Source: Hippophae tibetana (taxonomy: Eukaryota > Streptophyta > Magnoliopsida > Rosales > Elaeagnaceae). From it: a stretch of 64,000 nt of DNA. Location: assembly GCA_037013495.1 (NCBI GenBank), contig CM072801.1, positions 109,561,816-109,625,815 of the forward strand, given 5' to 3'. How positions within the stretch are numbered: position 1 is the stretch's first letter; the number at the start of each line of letters is the position of its first letter. Below, in pieces: positions 1 to 14,437 of this stretch. The position numbers were made by a program, and so were the translations under genes. The notes below the pieces were generated by a model. The model worked only from the letters and a program-made list of their open reading frames with translations, made no database searches and was not told the origin of the DNA.

Positions 1-3000
1 GTAACTAAAAACTGTTATAACTTTTATTTTGTGCATCGAAATGAGTACTATAACATATCAAATATGAAGCTCCTTCCGATGCCTAAAAACGCACCGTAGC
101 AATAGTATATTTCCCCACTTTTGTCAACCCAAATTTCATGGTTCATACTACATAATGATGTCTTAAACTTTAGTCGCACCTTATTTCGTTGTAATCTCTT
201 CTTTCTCTTTAAGATTTCAATTTGTTCATCTTAGCCATATTCTTAGTAATTCAATCTTTCTTATTCCATTGAGTTCCAGCGTTCTTAGGTTGTCCGCAAA
301 AGGGATTCGCATCGTTTGGGATCATAACCTTGGTTGCTGAAAAATGGAGTATCTACCTTCACATATCTATTTTTAGAATTTTAGGTTTAAAAAATTTTGT
401 GCTTTGGAGGTTTTCTCCTCTCTTAAGTCACAATTTCCAAAAAGAGAAAGAAATTGTGTCCTTAAAGTCTTGTCTTTTATTTCAATTTTGTTGACATTGT
501 TTTCCACTTTGGATTTCATATCTTATTTTTCTTTAAAATCTTGTCATCTTTTACTTTTCTTTGTTTTATGTGTTACACCTTTCTTTCTTCTTGAGAAAAA
601 TAAGAGAGCTAATACAGTTCACAAAGTAAAAACAAAAAGAAGGTATTAATTGTGGTTGTAACTAAAAACTGTTATAACTTTTATTTTGTGCATCGAAATG
701 AGTACTATAACATATCAAATGTGAAGCTCGTTCCGATCCTATAAACGCACCGTAGCAATAGTATATTTCCCCACTTTTGTCAACCGAAATTTCATGGTTC
801 ATACTACATAATGATGTCTTAAACTTTGAACGCACCTTATTTCGTTGTAATCTCTTCTTGCTCTTTAGTATTTCAATTTGTTCCTCTTCGCCATATTCTT
901 AGTAATTCAATCAATCTTATTCCATTGAGTTCTAGCGTTCTTAGGTTGTCCGCAAAAGGGATTCGCATAATTTGGGATCATAACCTTGGTTGCTAAAAAT
1001 GGTGTATCTACCTTCACATATCTATTTTTAGAATTTTAGGTTTAAAATATTTTGTGCTTTGGAGGTTTTCTCCTCTCTTAAGTCACAATTTTCAAAAAGA
1101 GAAAGAAATTGTGTCCTTAAAGTCTTGTCTTTTATTTCAATTTTGTTGACATTGTTTTCCACTTTGGATGTCATATCTTATTTTTCTTTAAAATCTTGTC
1201 ATCTTTTACTTTTCTTTGTTTTATGTGTTCCACCTTTCATTCTTCTTGAGAAAAAGAAGAGAGCTAATACAGTTCACAATGTAAAAACAAAAAGAAGGTA
1301 TTAATTGTGGTTGTAACTAAAAACTGTTATAACTTTTATTTTGTGCATCGAAATGAGTACTATAACATATCAAATCTGAAGCTCGTTCCGATGCCTAAAA
1401 ACGCACCGTAGCAATAGTATATTTCCCCACTTTTGTCAACCCAAATTTCATGGTTCATACTACATAATGATGTCTTAAACTTTGGTCGCACCTTATTTCG
1501 TTGTAATCTCTTCTTGCTCTTTAGGATTTCAATTTGTTCATCTTAGCCATATTCTTACTAATTCAATCTTTCTTATTCCATTGAGTTCCAGTATTCTTAG
1601 GGTGTCCGCAAAAGGGATTCGCATCGTTTGGGATCATAACCTTGGATGTGGAAAATGGAGTATCTATCTTCACATATCTATTTTTAGAATTTTAGGTTTA
1701 AAAAATTTTGTGCTTTGGAGGTTTTCTCCTCTCTTAAGTCACAATTTCCAAAAAGAGAAAGAAATTGTGTCCTTAAAGTCTTGTCTTTTATTTCAATTTT
1801 GTTGACATTGTTTTCCACTTTGGATTTTATATCTTATTTTTCTTTAAAATCTTGTCATCTTTTACTTTTCTTTGTTTTATGTGTTCCACCTTTCTTTCTT
1901 CTTGAGAAAAACAAGAAAGCTAATACAGTTCACAAAGTAAAAACAAAAAGAAGGTATTAATTGTGGTTGTAACTAAAAACTGTTATAACTTTTATTTTGT
2001 GCATCGAAATGAGTACTATAACATATCAAATATGAAGCTCGTTCCGATCCTATAAACGCACCGTAGCAATAGTATATTTCCCCACTTTTGTCAACCCAAA
2101 TTTCATGGTTCATACTACATAATGATGTCTTAAACTTTGAACGCACCTTATTTCGTTGTAATCTCTTCTTGCTCTTTAGTATTTCAATTTGTTCCTCTTC
2201 GCCATATTCTTAGTAATTCAATCTTTCTTATTCCATTGAGTTCCAGCGTTCTTAGGTTGTCCGCAAAAGGGATTCGCATAATTTGGGATCATAACCTTGG
2301 TTGCTAAAAATGGTGTATCTACCTTCACATATCTATTTTTAGAATTTTAGGTTTAAAATATTTTGTGCTTTGGAGGTTTTCTCCTCTCTTAAGTCACAAT
2401 TTTCAAAAAGAGAAAGAAATTGTGTCCTTAAAGTCTTGTCTTTTATTTCAATTTTGTTGACATTGTTTTCCACTTTGGATTTCATATCTTATTTTTCTTT
2501 AAAATCTTGTCATCTTTTACTTTTCTTTGTTTTATGTGTTCCACCTTTCTTTATTCTTGAGAAAAATAAGAGAGCTAATACAGTTCACAAAGTAAAAACA
2601 AAAAGAAGGTATTAATTGTGGTTGTAACTAAAAACTGTTATAACTTTTATTTTGTGCATCGAAATGAGTACTATAACATATCAAATGTGAAGCTCGTTCC
2701 GATCCTATAAACGCACCGTAGCAATAGTATATTTCCCCACTTTTGTCAACCCAAATTTCATTTTTCATACTACATAATGATGTCTTAAACTTTGAACGCA
2801 CCTTATTTCGTTGTAATCTCTTCTTGCTCTTTAGTATTTCAATTTGTTCCTCTTCGCCATATTCTTAGTAATTCAATCAATCTTATTCCATTGAGTTCCA
2901 GCGTTCTTAGGTTGTCCGCAAAAGGGATTCGCATAATTTGGGATCATAACCTTGGTTGCTAAAAATGGTGTATCTACCTTCACATATCTATTTTTAGAAT

Positions 3001-5902
3001 TTTAGGTTTAAAATATTTTGTGCTTTGGAGGTTTTCTCCTCTCTTAAGTCACAATTTTCAAAAAGAGAAAGAAATTGTGTCCTTAAAGTCTTGTCTTTTA
3101 TTTCAATTTTGTTGACATTGTTTTCCACTTTGGATGTCATATCTTATTTTTCTTTAAAATCTTGTCATCTTTTACTTTTCTTTGTTTTATGTGTTCCACC
3201 TTTCATTCTTCTTGAGAAAAACAAGAGAGCTAATACAGTTCACAATGTAAAAACAAAAAGAAGGTATTAATTGTGGTTGTAACTAAAAACTGTTATAACT
3301 TTTATTTTGTGCATCGAAATGAGTACTATAACATATCAAATCTGAAGCTCGTTCCGATGCCTAAAAACGCACCGTAGCAATAGTATATTTCCCCACTTTT
3401 GTCAACCCAAATTTCATGGTTCATACTACATAATGATGTCTTAAACTTTGGTCGCACCTTATTTCGTTGTAATATCTTCTTGCTCTTTAGGATTTCAATT
3501 TGTTCATCTTAGCCATATTCTTAGTAATTCAATCTTTCTTATTCCATTGAGTTCCAGTATTCTTAGGGTGTCCGCAAAAGGGATTCGCATCGTTTGGGAT
3601 CATAACCTTGGATGTGGAAAATGGAGTATCTATCTTCACATATCTATTTTTAGAATTTTAGATTTAAAAAATTTTGTGCTTTGGAGGTTTTCTCCTCTCT
3701 TAAGTCACAATTTCCAAAAAGAGAAAGAAATTGTGTCCTTAAAGTCTTTTCTTTTATTTCAATTTTGTAGACATTGTTTTCAACTTTGGATTTCATATCT
3801 TATTTTTCTTTAAAATCTTGTCATCTTTTACTTTTCTTTTTTTTATGGGTTCCATCTTTCTTTCTTATTGAGAAAAACAAGAGAGCTAATACAGTTCACA
3901 GTGTAAAAACAAAAAGAAGGTATTAATTGTGGTTGTAACTAAAAACTGTTATAACTTTTATTTTGTGCATCGAAATGAGTACTATAACATATCAAATATG
4001 AAGCTCCTTCCGATGCCTAAAAACGCACCGTAGCAATAGTATATTTCCCCACTTTTGTCAACCCAAATTTCATGGTTCATACTACATAATGATGTCTTAA
4101 ACTTTAGTCGCACCTTATTTCGTTGTAATCTCTTCTTTCTCTTTAAGATTTCAATTTGTTCATCTTAGCCATATTCTTAGTAATTCAATCTTTCTTATTC
4201 CATTGAGTTCCAGCGTTCTTAGGTTGTCCGCAAAAGGGATTCGCATCGTTTGGGATCATAACCTTGGTTGCTGAAAATGGTGTATCTACCTTCACATATC
4301 TATTTTTAGAATTTTAGGTTTAAAAAATTTTGTGCTTTGGAGGTTTTCTCCTCCCTTAAGTCACAATTTGCAAAAAGAGAAAGAAATTTTGTCCTTAAAG
4401 TCTTGTCTTTTATTTCAATTTTGTAGACATTGTTTTCAACTTTGGATTTCATATCTTATTTTTCTTTAAAATCATGTCATCTTTTACTTTTCTATGTTTT
4501 ATGTGTTCCACCTTTCTTTCTTCTTGAGAAAAACAAGAGAGCTAATACAGTTCACAGTGTAAAAACAAAAAGAAGGTATTAATTGTGGTTGTAACTAAAA
4601 ACTGTTATAACTTTTATTTTGTGCATCGAAATGAGTACTATAACATATCAAATCTGAAGCTCGTTCCGATGCCTAAAAACGCACCGTAGCTATAGTATAT
4701 TTCCCCACTTTTGTCAACCCAAATTTCATGGTGCATACTACATAATGATGTCTTAAACTTTGGTCGCACCTTATTTCGTTGTAATCTATTCTTGCTCTTT
4801 AGGATTTCAATTTGTTCATCTTCGCCATATTCTTAGTAATTCAATCTTTCTTATTCCATTGAGTTCCAGCGTTCTTAGGTTGTCCACAAAAGGGATTCGC
4901 ATCGTTTGGGATCATAACCTTGGTTGCTAAAAATGGTGTATCTACCTTCACATATCTATTTTTAGAATTTTAGGTTTAAAATATTTTGTGCTTTGGAGGT
5001 TTTCTCCTCTCTTAAGTCACAATTTCCAAAATGAGAAAGAAATTGTGTCCTTAAAGTCTTGTCTTTTATTTCAATTTTGTTGACATTGTTTTCCACTTTG
5101 GATGTCATATCTTATTTTTCTTTAAAATCTTGTCATCTTTTACTTTTTTTTGTTTTATGTGTTCCACCTTTCATTCTTCTTGAGAAAAACAAGAGAGCTA
5201 ATACAGTTCACAATGTAAAAACAAAAAGAAGGTATTAATTGTGGTTGTAACTAAAAACTGTTATAACTTTTATTTTGTGCATCGAAATCAGTACTATAAC
5301 ATATCAAATCTGAAGCTCGTTCCGATGCCTAAAAACGCACCGTAGCAATAGTATATTTCCCCACTTTTGTCAACCCAAATTTCATGGTTCATACTACATA
5401 ATGATGTCTTAAACTTTGGTCGCACCTTATTTCGTTGTAATCTCTTCTTGCTCTTTAGGATTTCAATTTGTTCATCTTAGCCATATTCTTAGTAATTCAA
5501 TCTTTCTTACTCCATTGAGTTCCAGCGTTCTTAGGTTGTCCGCAAAAGGGATTCGCATCATTTGGGATCATAACCTTGGATGTGGAAAATGGAGTATCTA
5601 TCTTCACGAATCTATTTTTAGAATTTTAGATTTAAAAAATTTTGTGCTTTGGAGGTTTTCTCCTCTCTTAAGTCACAATTTCCAAAAAGGGAACGAAATT
5701 GTGTCCTTAAAGTCTTGTATTTTATTTCAATTTTGTAGACATTGTTTTCAACTTTGGATTTCATATCTTATTTTTCTTTAAAATCTTGTCATCTTTTACT
5801 TTTCTTTGTTTTATGGGTTCCATCTTTCTTTCTTATTGAGAAAAACAAGAGAGCTAATACAGTTCACAGTGTAAAAACAAAAAGAAGGTATTAATTGTGG
5901 TT
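1..5902 (+). repeat. Block A: trimeric higher-order repeat A1-A2-A3, period ~1,966 bp (M1-M9)
   Basis: Three monomer types alternate. A1 (M1, M7) has aaactttagtcgc and cttctttctctttaag. A2 (M2, M4, M5, and the right part of M8) has gatcctataaac, tttgaacgcacc, cctcttcgcc, gctaaaaatggtg and aaaatattttg. A3 (M3, M6, M9) has cttggatgtggaaaatgg and tatctatcttc. Spacing between equivalent monomers is 1,966-1,968 bp (M2 to M5, M3 to M6, M1 to M4 to M7, M6 to M9). M4 sits in the A1 slot and keeps the A1 word caaatatgaagc but is otherwise A2, which suggests conversion. M8 is a hybrid: its left half has the ggtgcat and atctattc words of the type seen in M10, and its right half is A2. The block extends beyond the left edge of the window. 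Confidence 0.85.
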
Positions 5903-8900
5903 GTAACTAAAAACTGTTATAACTTTTATTTTGTGCATCGAAATGAGTACTATAACATATCAAATCTGAAGCTCGTTCCGATGCCTAAAAACACACCGTA
6001 GCAATAGTATATTTCCCCACTTTTGTCAACCCAAATTTCATGGTGCATACTACATAATGATGTCTTAAACTTTGGTCGCACCTTATTTCGTTGTAATCTA
6101 TTCTTGCTCTTTAGGATTTCAATTTGTTCATCTTCGCCATATTCTTAGTAATTCAATCTTTCTTATTCAATTGAGTTACAGCGTTCTTAGGTTGTCCGCA
6201 AAATAGATTCGCATCGTTTGGGATCATAACCTTGGTTGCTGAAAATGGTGTATCTACCTTCACATATCTATTTTTAGAATTTTAGGTTTAAAAAATTTTG
6301 TGCTTTGGAGGTTTTCTCCTCTCTTAAGTCACAATTTCCAAAAAGAGAAACAAATTGTGTCCTTAAAGTCATGTCTTTTATTTCAATTTTGTTGACATTG
6401 TTTTCAACTTTGGATTTCATATCATATTTTTCTTTAAAATCATGTCATCTTTTACTTTTCTATGTTTTATGTGTTCCACCTTTCCTTCTTCTTGAGAAAA
6501 AGAAGAGAGCTAGTACAGTTCACAGTGTAAAAACAAAAAGAAGGTATTAATTGTGGTTGTAACTAAAAACTGTGATAACTTTTATTTTGTGCATCGAAAT
6601 GAGTACTATAACATATCAAACCTGAAGCTCCTTCCGATGCCAAAAAACGCACCGTAGCAATAGTATATTTCCCCACTTTTGTCAACCCAAATTTCATGGT
6701 TCATACTACATAATGATGTCTTAAACTTTGGTCGCACCTTATTTCGTTTTAATCTCTTCTTGCTCTTTAGGATTTCAATTTGTTCATCTTAGCCATATTC
6801 TTAGTAATTCAATCTTTCTTATTCCAGTGAGTTCCAGTGTTCTTAGGTTGTCCGCAAAAGGGATTCGCATCGTTTGGGATCATAACATTGGTTGCTGAAA
6901 AATGGAGTATCTACGTTCACATATCTATTTTTATAATTTTAGGTTTAAAAAATTTTGTGCTTTGGAGGTTTTCTCCTCTCTTAAGTCACAATTTCCAAAA
7001 TGAGAAAGAAATTGTGTCCTTAAAGTCTTGTCTTTTATTTCAATTTTGTAGACATTGTTTTCAACATTGGATTTCATATCTTATTTTTCTTTAAAATCAT
7101 GTCTTCTTTTACTTTTCTTTGTTTTATGTGTTCCACCTTTCTTTCTTCTTGAGAAAAACAAGAGAGCTAATACAGTTCACAGTGTAAAAACAAAAAGAAG
7201 GTATTAATTGTGGTTGTAACTAAAAACTGTTATAACTTTTATTTTGTGCATCGAAATGAGTACTATAACATATCAAATCTGAAGCTCGTTCCGATGCCTA
7301 AAAACGCACCGTAGCAATAGTATATTTCCCCACTTTTGTCAACCCAAATTTCATGGTGCATACTACATAATGATGTTTTAAACTTTGGTCGCACCTTATT
7401 TCGTTGTAATCTATTCTTGCTCTTTAGTATTTCAATTTGTTCATCTTCGCCATATTCTTAGTAATTCAATCTTTTTTATTCCATTGAGTTACAGCGTTCT
7501 TAGGTTGTCCGCAAAAGGGATTCGCATCGTTTGGGATCATAAATTTGGTTGCTGAAAATGGTGTATCTACGTTCACATATCTATTTTAAGAATTTTAGGT
7601 TTAAAAAATTTTGTGCTTTGGAGGTTTTCTCCTCTCTTAAGTCACAATTTCCGAAAATAAAAAGAAATTGTGTCCTTAAAGTCTTGTCTTTTATTTCAAT
7701 TTTGTAGACATTGTTTTCAACTTTGGATTTCATATCTTATTTTTCTTAAAAATCATGTCTTCTTTTACTTTTCTTTGTTTTATGTGTTCCACCTTTCTTT
7801 CTTCTTGAGAAAAAGAAGAGAGCTAATACAGTTCACAGTGTAAAAACAAAAAGAAGGTATTAATTGTGGTTGTAACTAAAAACTGTTAGAACTTTTATTT
7901 TGTGCATCGAAATGAGTACTATAACATATCAAACCTGAAGCTCCTTCCGATGCCTAAAAACGCACCGTAGCAATAGTATATTTCCCCACTTTTGTCAACC
8001 CAAATTTCATGGTTCATACTACATAATGATTTCTTAAACTTTGGTCGCACCTTATTTTGTTGTAATCTCTTCTTGCTCTTTAGGATTTCAATTTGTTCAT
8101 CTTAGCCATATTCTTAGTAATTCAATCTTTCTTTTTCCATTGAGTTCCAGTGTTCTTAGGTTGTCCGCAAAAGGGATTCGCATCGTTTGGGATCATAACA
8201 TTGGTTGCTGAAAAATGGAGTATCTACCTTCACATATCTATTTTTATAATTTTAGGTTTAAAAAATTTTGTGCTTTGGATGTTTTCTCCTCTCTTAAGTC
8301 ACAATTTCCAAAATGAGAAAGAAATTGTGTCCTTAAAGTCTTGTCTTTTATTTCAATTTTGTAGACATTGTTTTCAACTTTGGATTTCATGTCTTATTTT
8401 TCTTTAAAATCATGTCTTCTTTTACTTTTCTTTGTTTTATGTGTTCCACCTTTCTTTCTTCTTGAGAAAAAGAAGAGAGCTAATACAGTTCACAGTGTAA
8501 AAACAAAAAGAAGGTATTAATTGTGGTTGTAACTAAAAACTATTATAACTTTTATTTTGTGCATCGAAATGAGTACTATAACATATCAAACCTGAAGCTC
8601 CTTCCGATGCCTAAAAACGCACCGTAGCAATAGTATATTTCCCCACTTTTGTCAACCCAAATTTCATGGTTCATACTACATAATGATGTCTTAAACTTTG
8701 GTCGCACCTTATTTCGTTGTAATCTCTTCTTGCTCTTTAGGATTTCAATTTGTTCATCTTAGCCATATTCTTAGTAATTCAATCTTTCTTATTCCATTGA
8801 GTTCCAGTGTTCTTAGGTTGTCCGCAAAAGGGATTCGCATCGTTTGGGATCATAACATTGGTTGCTGAAAAATGGAGTATCTACCTTCACATATCTATTT

Positions 8901-10497
8901 TTATAATTTTAGGTTTAAAACATTTTGTGCTTTGGAGGTTTTCTCCTCTCTTAAGTCACAATTTCCAAAATGAGAAAGAAATTGTGTCCTTAAAGTCTTG
9001 TCTTTTATTTCAATTTTGTAGACATTGCTTTCAACTTTGGATTTCATATCTTATTTTTCTTTAAAATCATGTCTTCTTTTACTTTTCTTTGTTTTATGTG
9101 TTCCACCTTTCTTTCTTCTTGAGAAAAACAAGAGAGCTAATACAGTTCACATTGTAAAAACAAAAAGAAGGTATTAATTGTGGTTGTAACTAAAAACTGT
9201 TATAAATTTTATTTTGTGCATCGAAATGAGTACTATAACATATCAAATCTGAACCTCGTTCCGATGCCTAAAAACGCACCGTAGCAATAGTATATTTCCC
9301 CACTTTTGTCAACCCAAATTTCATGGTGCATACTACATAATGATGTCTTAAACTTTGGTCGCACCTTATTTCGTTGTAATCTATTCTTGCTCTTTAGTAT
9401 TTCAATTTGTTCATCTTCGCCATATTCTTAGTAATTCAATCTTTTTTATTCCATTGAGTTACAGCGTTCTTAGGTTGTCCGCAAAAGGGATTCGCATCGT
9501 TTGGGATCATAAATTTGGTTGCTTAAAATGGTGTATCTACCTTCACATATCTATTTTAAGAATTTTAGGTTTAAAAAATTTTGTGCTTTGGAGGTTTTCT
9601 CCTCTCTTAAGTCACAATTTCCGAAAAGAGAAAGAAATTGTGTCCTTAAAGTCTTGTCTTTTATTTCAATTTTGTAGACATTGTTTTCAACTTTGGATTT
9701 CATATCTTATTTTTCTTTAAAATCATGTCTTCTTTTACTTTTCTTTGTTTTATGTGTTCCACCTTTCTTTCTTCTTGAGAAAAACAAGAGAGCTAATACA
9801 GTTCACAGTGTAAAAACAAAAAGAAGGTATTAATTGTGGTTGTAACTAAAAACTGTTATAACTTTTATTTTGTGCATCGAAATGAGTACTATAACATATC
9901 AAATCTGAAGCTCCTTCCGATGCCTAAAAACGCACCGCAGCAATAGTATATTTCCCCACTTTTGTCAACCCAAATTTCATGGTGCATACTACATAATGAT
10001 GTCTTAAACTTTGGTCGCACCTTATTTCGTTGTAATCTATTCTTGCTCTTTAGGATTTCAATTTGTTCATCTTCGCCATATTCTTAGTAATTCAATCTTT
10101 CTTATTCCATTGAGTTACAGCGTTCTTAGGTTGTCCGCAAAATAGATTCGCATCGTTTGGGATCATAACCTTGGTTGCTGAAAATGGTGTATCTACCTTC
10201 ACATATCTATTTTTAGAATTTTAGGTTTAAAAAATTTTGTGCTTTGGAGGTTTTCTCCTCTCTTAAGTCACAATTTCCAAAAAGAGAAAGAAATTGTGTC
10301 CTTAAAGTCTTGTCTTTTATTTCAATTTTGTAGACATTGTTTTCAACTTTGGATTTCATATCTTATTTTTCTTTAAAATCATGTCTTCTTTTACTTTTCT
10401 TTGTTTTATGTGTTCCACCTTTCTTTCTTCTTGAGAAAAACAAGAGAGCTAATACAGTTCACAGTGTAAAAACAAAAAGAAGGTATTAATTGTGGTT
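5903..10497 (+). repeat. Block B: mixed monomer types (M10-M16)
   Basis: No long periodic order is clear here. M10 and M16 carry ggtgcat, atctattc and atagattcgcatcg, the type called f further right. M11, M13 and M14 carry caaacctgaagc, ataacattgg and gctgaaaaatggag with ttataatttt, close to type c. M12 and M15 pair with each other 1,970 bp apart through ataaatttgg, ctattttaagaa and ccgaaaa. M13 and M14 look like a local monomer duplication. The stretch looks like the place where the trimer of block A gives way to the a-f family of blocks C and D. Confidence 0.7.
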
Positions 10498-13400
10498 GTA
10501 ACTAAAAACTGTTATAACTTTTATTTTGTGCATCGAAATGAGTACTATAACATATAAAATCTGAAGCTCCTTCCGATGCCTAAAAACGCAACGTAGTAAT
10601 AGTATATTTCCCCACTTTTGTCAACCCAAATTTCATGGTGCATACTACATAATGATGTCTTAAACTTTGGTCGCACCTTATTTCGTTGTAATCTATTCTT
10701 GCTCTTTAGGATTTCAATTTGTTCATCTTCGCCATATTCTTAGTAATTCAATCTTTCTTATTCCATTGAGTTACAGCGTTCTTAGGTTGTCTGCAAAATA
10801 GATTCGCATCGTTTGGGATCATAACCTTGGTTGCTGAAAATGGTGTATCTACCTTCACATATCTATTTTTAGAATTTTAGGTTTAAAAAATTTTGTGCTT
10901 TGGAGGTTTTCTCCTCTCTTAAGTCACAATTTCCAAAAAGAGAAACAAATTGTGTCCTTAAAGTCTTGTCTTTTATTTCAATTTTGTTGACATTGTTTTC
11001 CACTTTGGATTTCATATCTTATTTTTCTTTAAAATCTTGTCATCTTTTACTTTTCTTTGTTTTATGTGTTCCACCTTTCTTTCTTCTTGAGAAAAACAAG
11101 AGAGCTAGTGCAGTTCACAAAGTAAAAACAAAAAGAAGGTATTAATTGTGGTTTTAACTAAAAACTATTATAACTTTTATTTTGTGCATCGAAATGAGTA
11201 CTATAACATATAAAATCTGAAGCTCCTTCCGATGCCTAAAAACGCACCGTAGTAATAGTATATTTCCCCACTTTTGTCAACCCAAATTTCATGGTTCATA
11301 CTACATAATGATGTCTTATACTTTGGTCGCACTTTATTTCGTTGTAATCTCCTCTTGCTCTTTAGTATTTCAATTTGTTCATCTTCGCCATATTCTTAGT
11401 AATTCAATCTTTCTTATTCCATTGAGTTACAGCGTTCTTAGTTTGTCCGCAAAAGGGATTCGCATCGTTTGGGATCATAACCTTGGTTGTTGAAAATGGT
11501 GTATCTACCTTCACATATCTATTTTAAGAATTTTAGGTTTAAAACATTTTGTGCTTTGGAGTTTTTCTCCTCTCTTAAATCACAATTTCCAAAAAGAGAA
11601 AGAAATTGTGTCCTTAAAGTCTTGTGTTTTATTTCAATTTTGTAGACATTGTTTTCAACTTTGGATTTCATATCTTATTTTTCTTTAAAATCATTTCATC
11701 TTTTACTTTTCTTTGTTTTATGTGTTCCACCTTTCTTTCTTCTTGAGAAAAACAAGAGAGCTAATACAGTTCACAGGGTAAAAACAAAAAGAAGGTATTA
11801 ATTGTGGTTGTAACTAAAAACTGTTATAACTTTTATTTTGTGCATCGAAATGAGTACTATAACATATCAAACCTGAAGCTCCTTCCGATGATTAAAAACG
11901 CACCGTAGCAATAGTATATTTCCCCACTTTTGTCAACCCAAATTTCATGGTTCATACTACATAATGATGTCTTAAACTTTGGTCGCACCTTATTTCGTTG
12001 TAATCACTTCTTGCTCTTTAGGATTTCAATTTGTTCATCTTAGCCATATTCTTAGTAATTCAATCTTTCTTATTCCATTGAGTTCGAGTTTTCTTAGGTT
12101 GTCCGCAAAAGGGATTCGCATCGTTTGGGATCATAACATTGGTTGCTGAAAAAATGGAGTATCTACCTTCACATATCTATTTTTATAATTTTAGGTTTAA
12201 AAAATTTTGTGCTTTGGAGGTTTTCTCCTCTCTTAAGTCACAATTTCCAAAAAGAGAAAGAAATTGTGTCCTTAAAGTCTTGTCTTTTATTTCAATTTTG
12301 TAGACATTGTTTTCAACTTTGGATTTCATATCTTACTTTTCTTTAAAATCATTTCATCTTTTACTTTTCTTTGTTTTATGTGTTCCACCTTTCTTTCTTC
12401 TTGAGAAAAACAAGAGAGCTAATACAGTTCACAGGGTAAAAACAAAAAGAAGGTATTAATTGTGGTTGTAACTAAAAACTGTTATAACTTTTATTTTGTG
12501 CATCGAAATGAGTACTATAACATATCAAACCTGAAGCTCCTTCCGATGATTAAAAACGCACCGTAGCAATAGTATATTTCCCCACTTTTGTCAACCCAAA
12601 TTTCATGGTTCATACTACATAATGATGTCTTAAACTTTGGTCGCACCTTATTTCGTTGTAATCACTTCTTGCTCTTTAGGATTTCAATTTGTTCATCTTC
12701 GCCATATTCTTAGTAATTCAATCTTTCTTATTCCATTGAGTTACAGCGTTTTTAGGTTGTCCGCAAAATAGATTCGCATCGTTTGGGATCATAACCTTGG
12801 TTGCTGAAAATGGTGTATCTACCTTCACATATCTATTTTTAGAATTTTAGGTTTAAAAATTTTTGTGCTTTGGAGGTTTTCTCCTCTCTTAAGTCACAAT
12901 TTCCAAAAAGAGAAACAAATTGTGTCCTTAAAGTCGTGTCTTTTATTTCAATTTTGTTGACATTGTTTTCCACTTTGGATTTCATATCTTATTTTTCTTT
13001 AAAATCTTGTCATCTTTTACTTTTCTTTGTTTTATGTGTTCCACCTTTCTTTCTTCTTGAGAAAAACAAGAGAGCTAGTGCAGTTCACAAAGTAAAAACA
13101 AAAAGAAGGTATTAATTGTGGTTTTAACTAAAAACTATTATAACTTTTATTTTGTGCATCGAAATGAGTACTATAACATATAAAATCTGAAGCTCCTTCC
13201 GATGCCTAAAAACGCACCGTAGTAATAGTATATTTCCCCACTTTTGTCAACCCAAATTTCATGGTTCATACTACATAATGATGTCTTATACTTTGGTCGC
13301 ACTTTATTTCGTTGTAATCTCCTCTTGCTCTTTAGTATTTCAATTTGTTCATCTTCGCCATATTCTTAGTAATTCAATCTTTCTTATTCCATTGAGTTAC

Positions 13401-14437
13401 AGCGTTCTTAGGTTGTCCGCAAAAGGGATTCGCATCGTTTGGGATCATAACCTTGGTTGTTGAAAATGGTGTATCTACCTTCACATATCTATTTTAAGAA
13501 TTTTAGGTTTAAAACATTTTGTGCTTTGGAGTTTTTCTCCTCTCTTAAATCACAATTTCCAAAAAGAGAAAGAAATTGTGTCCTTAAAGTCTTGTGTTTT
13601 ATTTCAATTTTGTAGACATTGTTTTCAACTTTGGATTTCATATCTTATTTTTCTTTAAAATCATTTCATCTTTTACTTTTCTTTGTTTTATGTGTTCCAC
13701 CTTTCTTTCTTCTTGAGAAAAACAAGAGAGCTAATACAGTTCACAGGGTAAAAACAAAAAGAAGGTATTAATTGTGGTTGTAACTAAAAACTGTTATAAC
13801 TTTTATTTTGTGCATCGAAATGAGTACTATAACATATCAAACCTGAAGCTCCTTCCGATGATTAAAAACGCACCGTAGCAATAGTATATTTCCCCACTTT
13901 TGTCAACCCAAATTTCATGGTTCATACTACATAATGATGTCTTAAACTTTGGTCGCACCTTATTTCGTTGTAATCACTTCTTGCTCTTTAGGATTTCAAT
14001 TTGTTCATCTTAGCCATATTCTTAGTAATTCAATCTTTCTTATTCCATTGAGTTCGAGTTTTCTTAGGTTGTCCGCAAAAGGGATTCGCATCGTTTGGGA
14101 TCATAACATTGGTTGCTGAAAAAATGGAGTATCTACCTTCACATATCTATTTTTATAATTTTAGGTTTAAAAAATTTTGTGCTTTGGAGGTTTTCTCCTC
14201 TCTTAAGTCACAATTTCCAAAAAGAGAAAGAAATTGTGTCCTTAAAGTCTTGTCTTTTATTTCAATTTTGTAGACATTGTTTTCAACTTTGGATTTCATA
14301 TCTTATTTTTCTTTAAAATCATTTCATCTTTTACTTTTCTTTGTTTTATGCGTTCCACCTTTCTTTCTTCTTGAGAAAAACAAGAGAGCTAATACAGTTC
14401 ACAGGGTAAAAACAAAAAGAAGGTATTAATTGTGGTT
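10498..14437 (+). repeat. Block C: tandemly duplicated 1,970-bp trimer (M17-M19 and M20-M22)
   Basis: M17-M19 and M20-M22 correspond one to one with a constant offset of 1,970 bp and identical lengths (656, 656, 658). M18 and M21 share the private change gttttaacta at the unit start and tctcctcttgc; M19 and M22 share gatgattaaaaac and gttcgagtttt; M17 and M20 share agaaacaaattg and gctagtgcag. Only a few substitutions separate the copies, such as ttagtttgtcc against ttaggttgtcc. The left part of M20 (gatgattaaaaac, atcacttc) is of the M19 type while its right part is of the M17 type, so the duplication joint lies between about 12669 and 12915. M18 and M21 are type b of block D. Confidence 0.83.
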
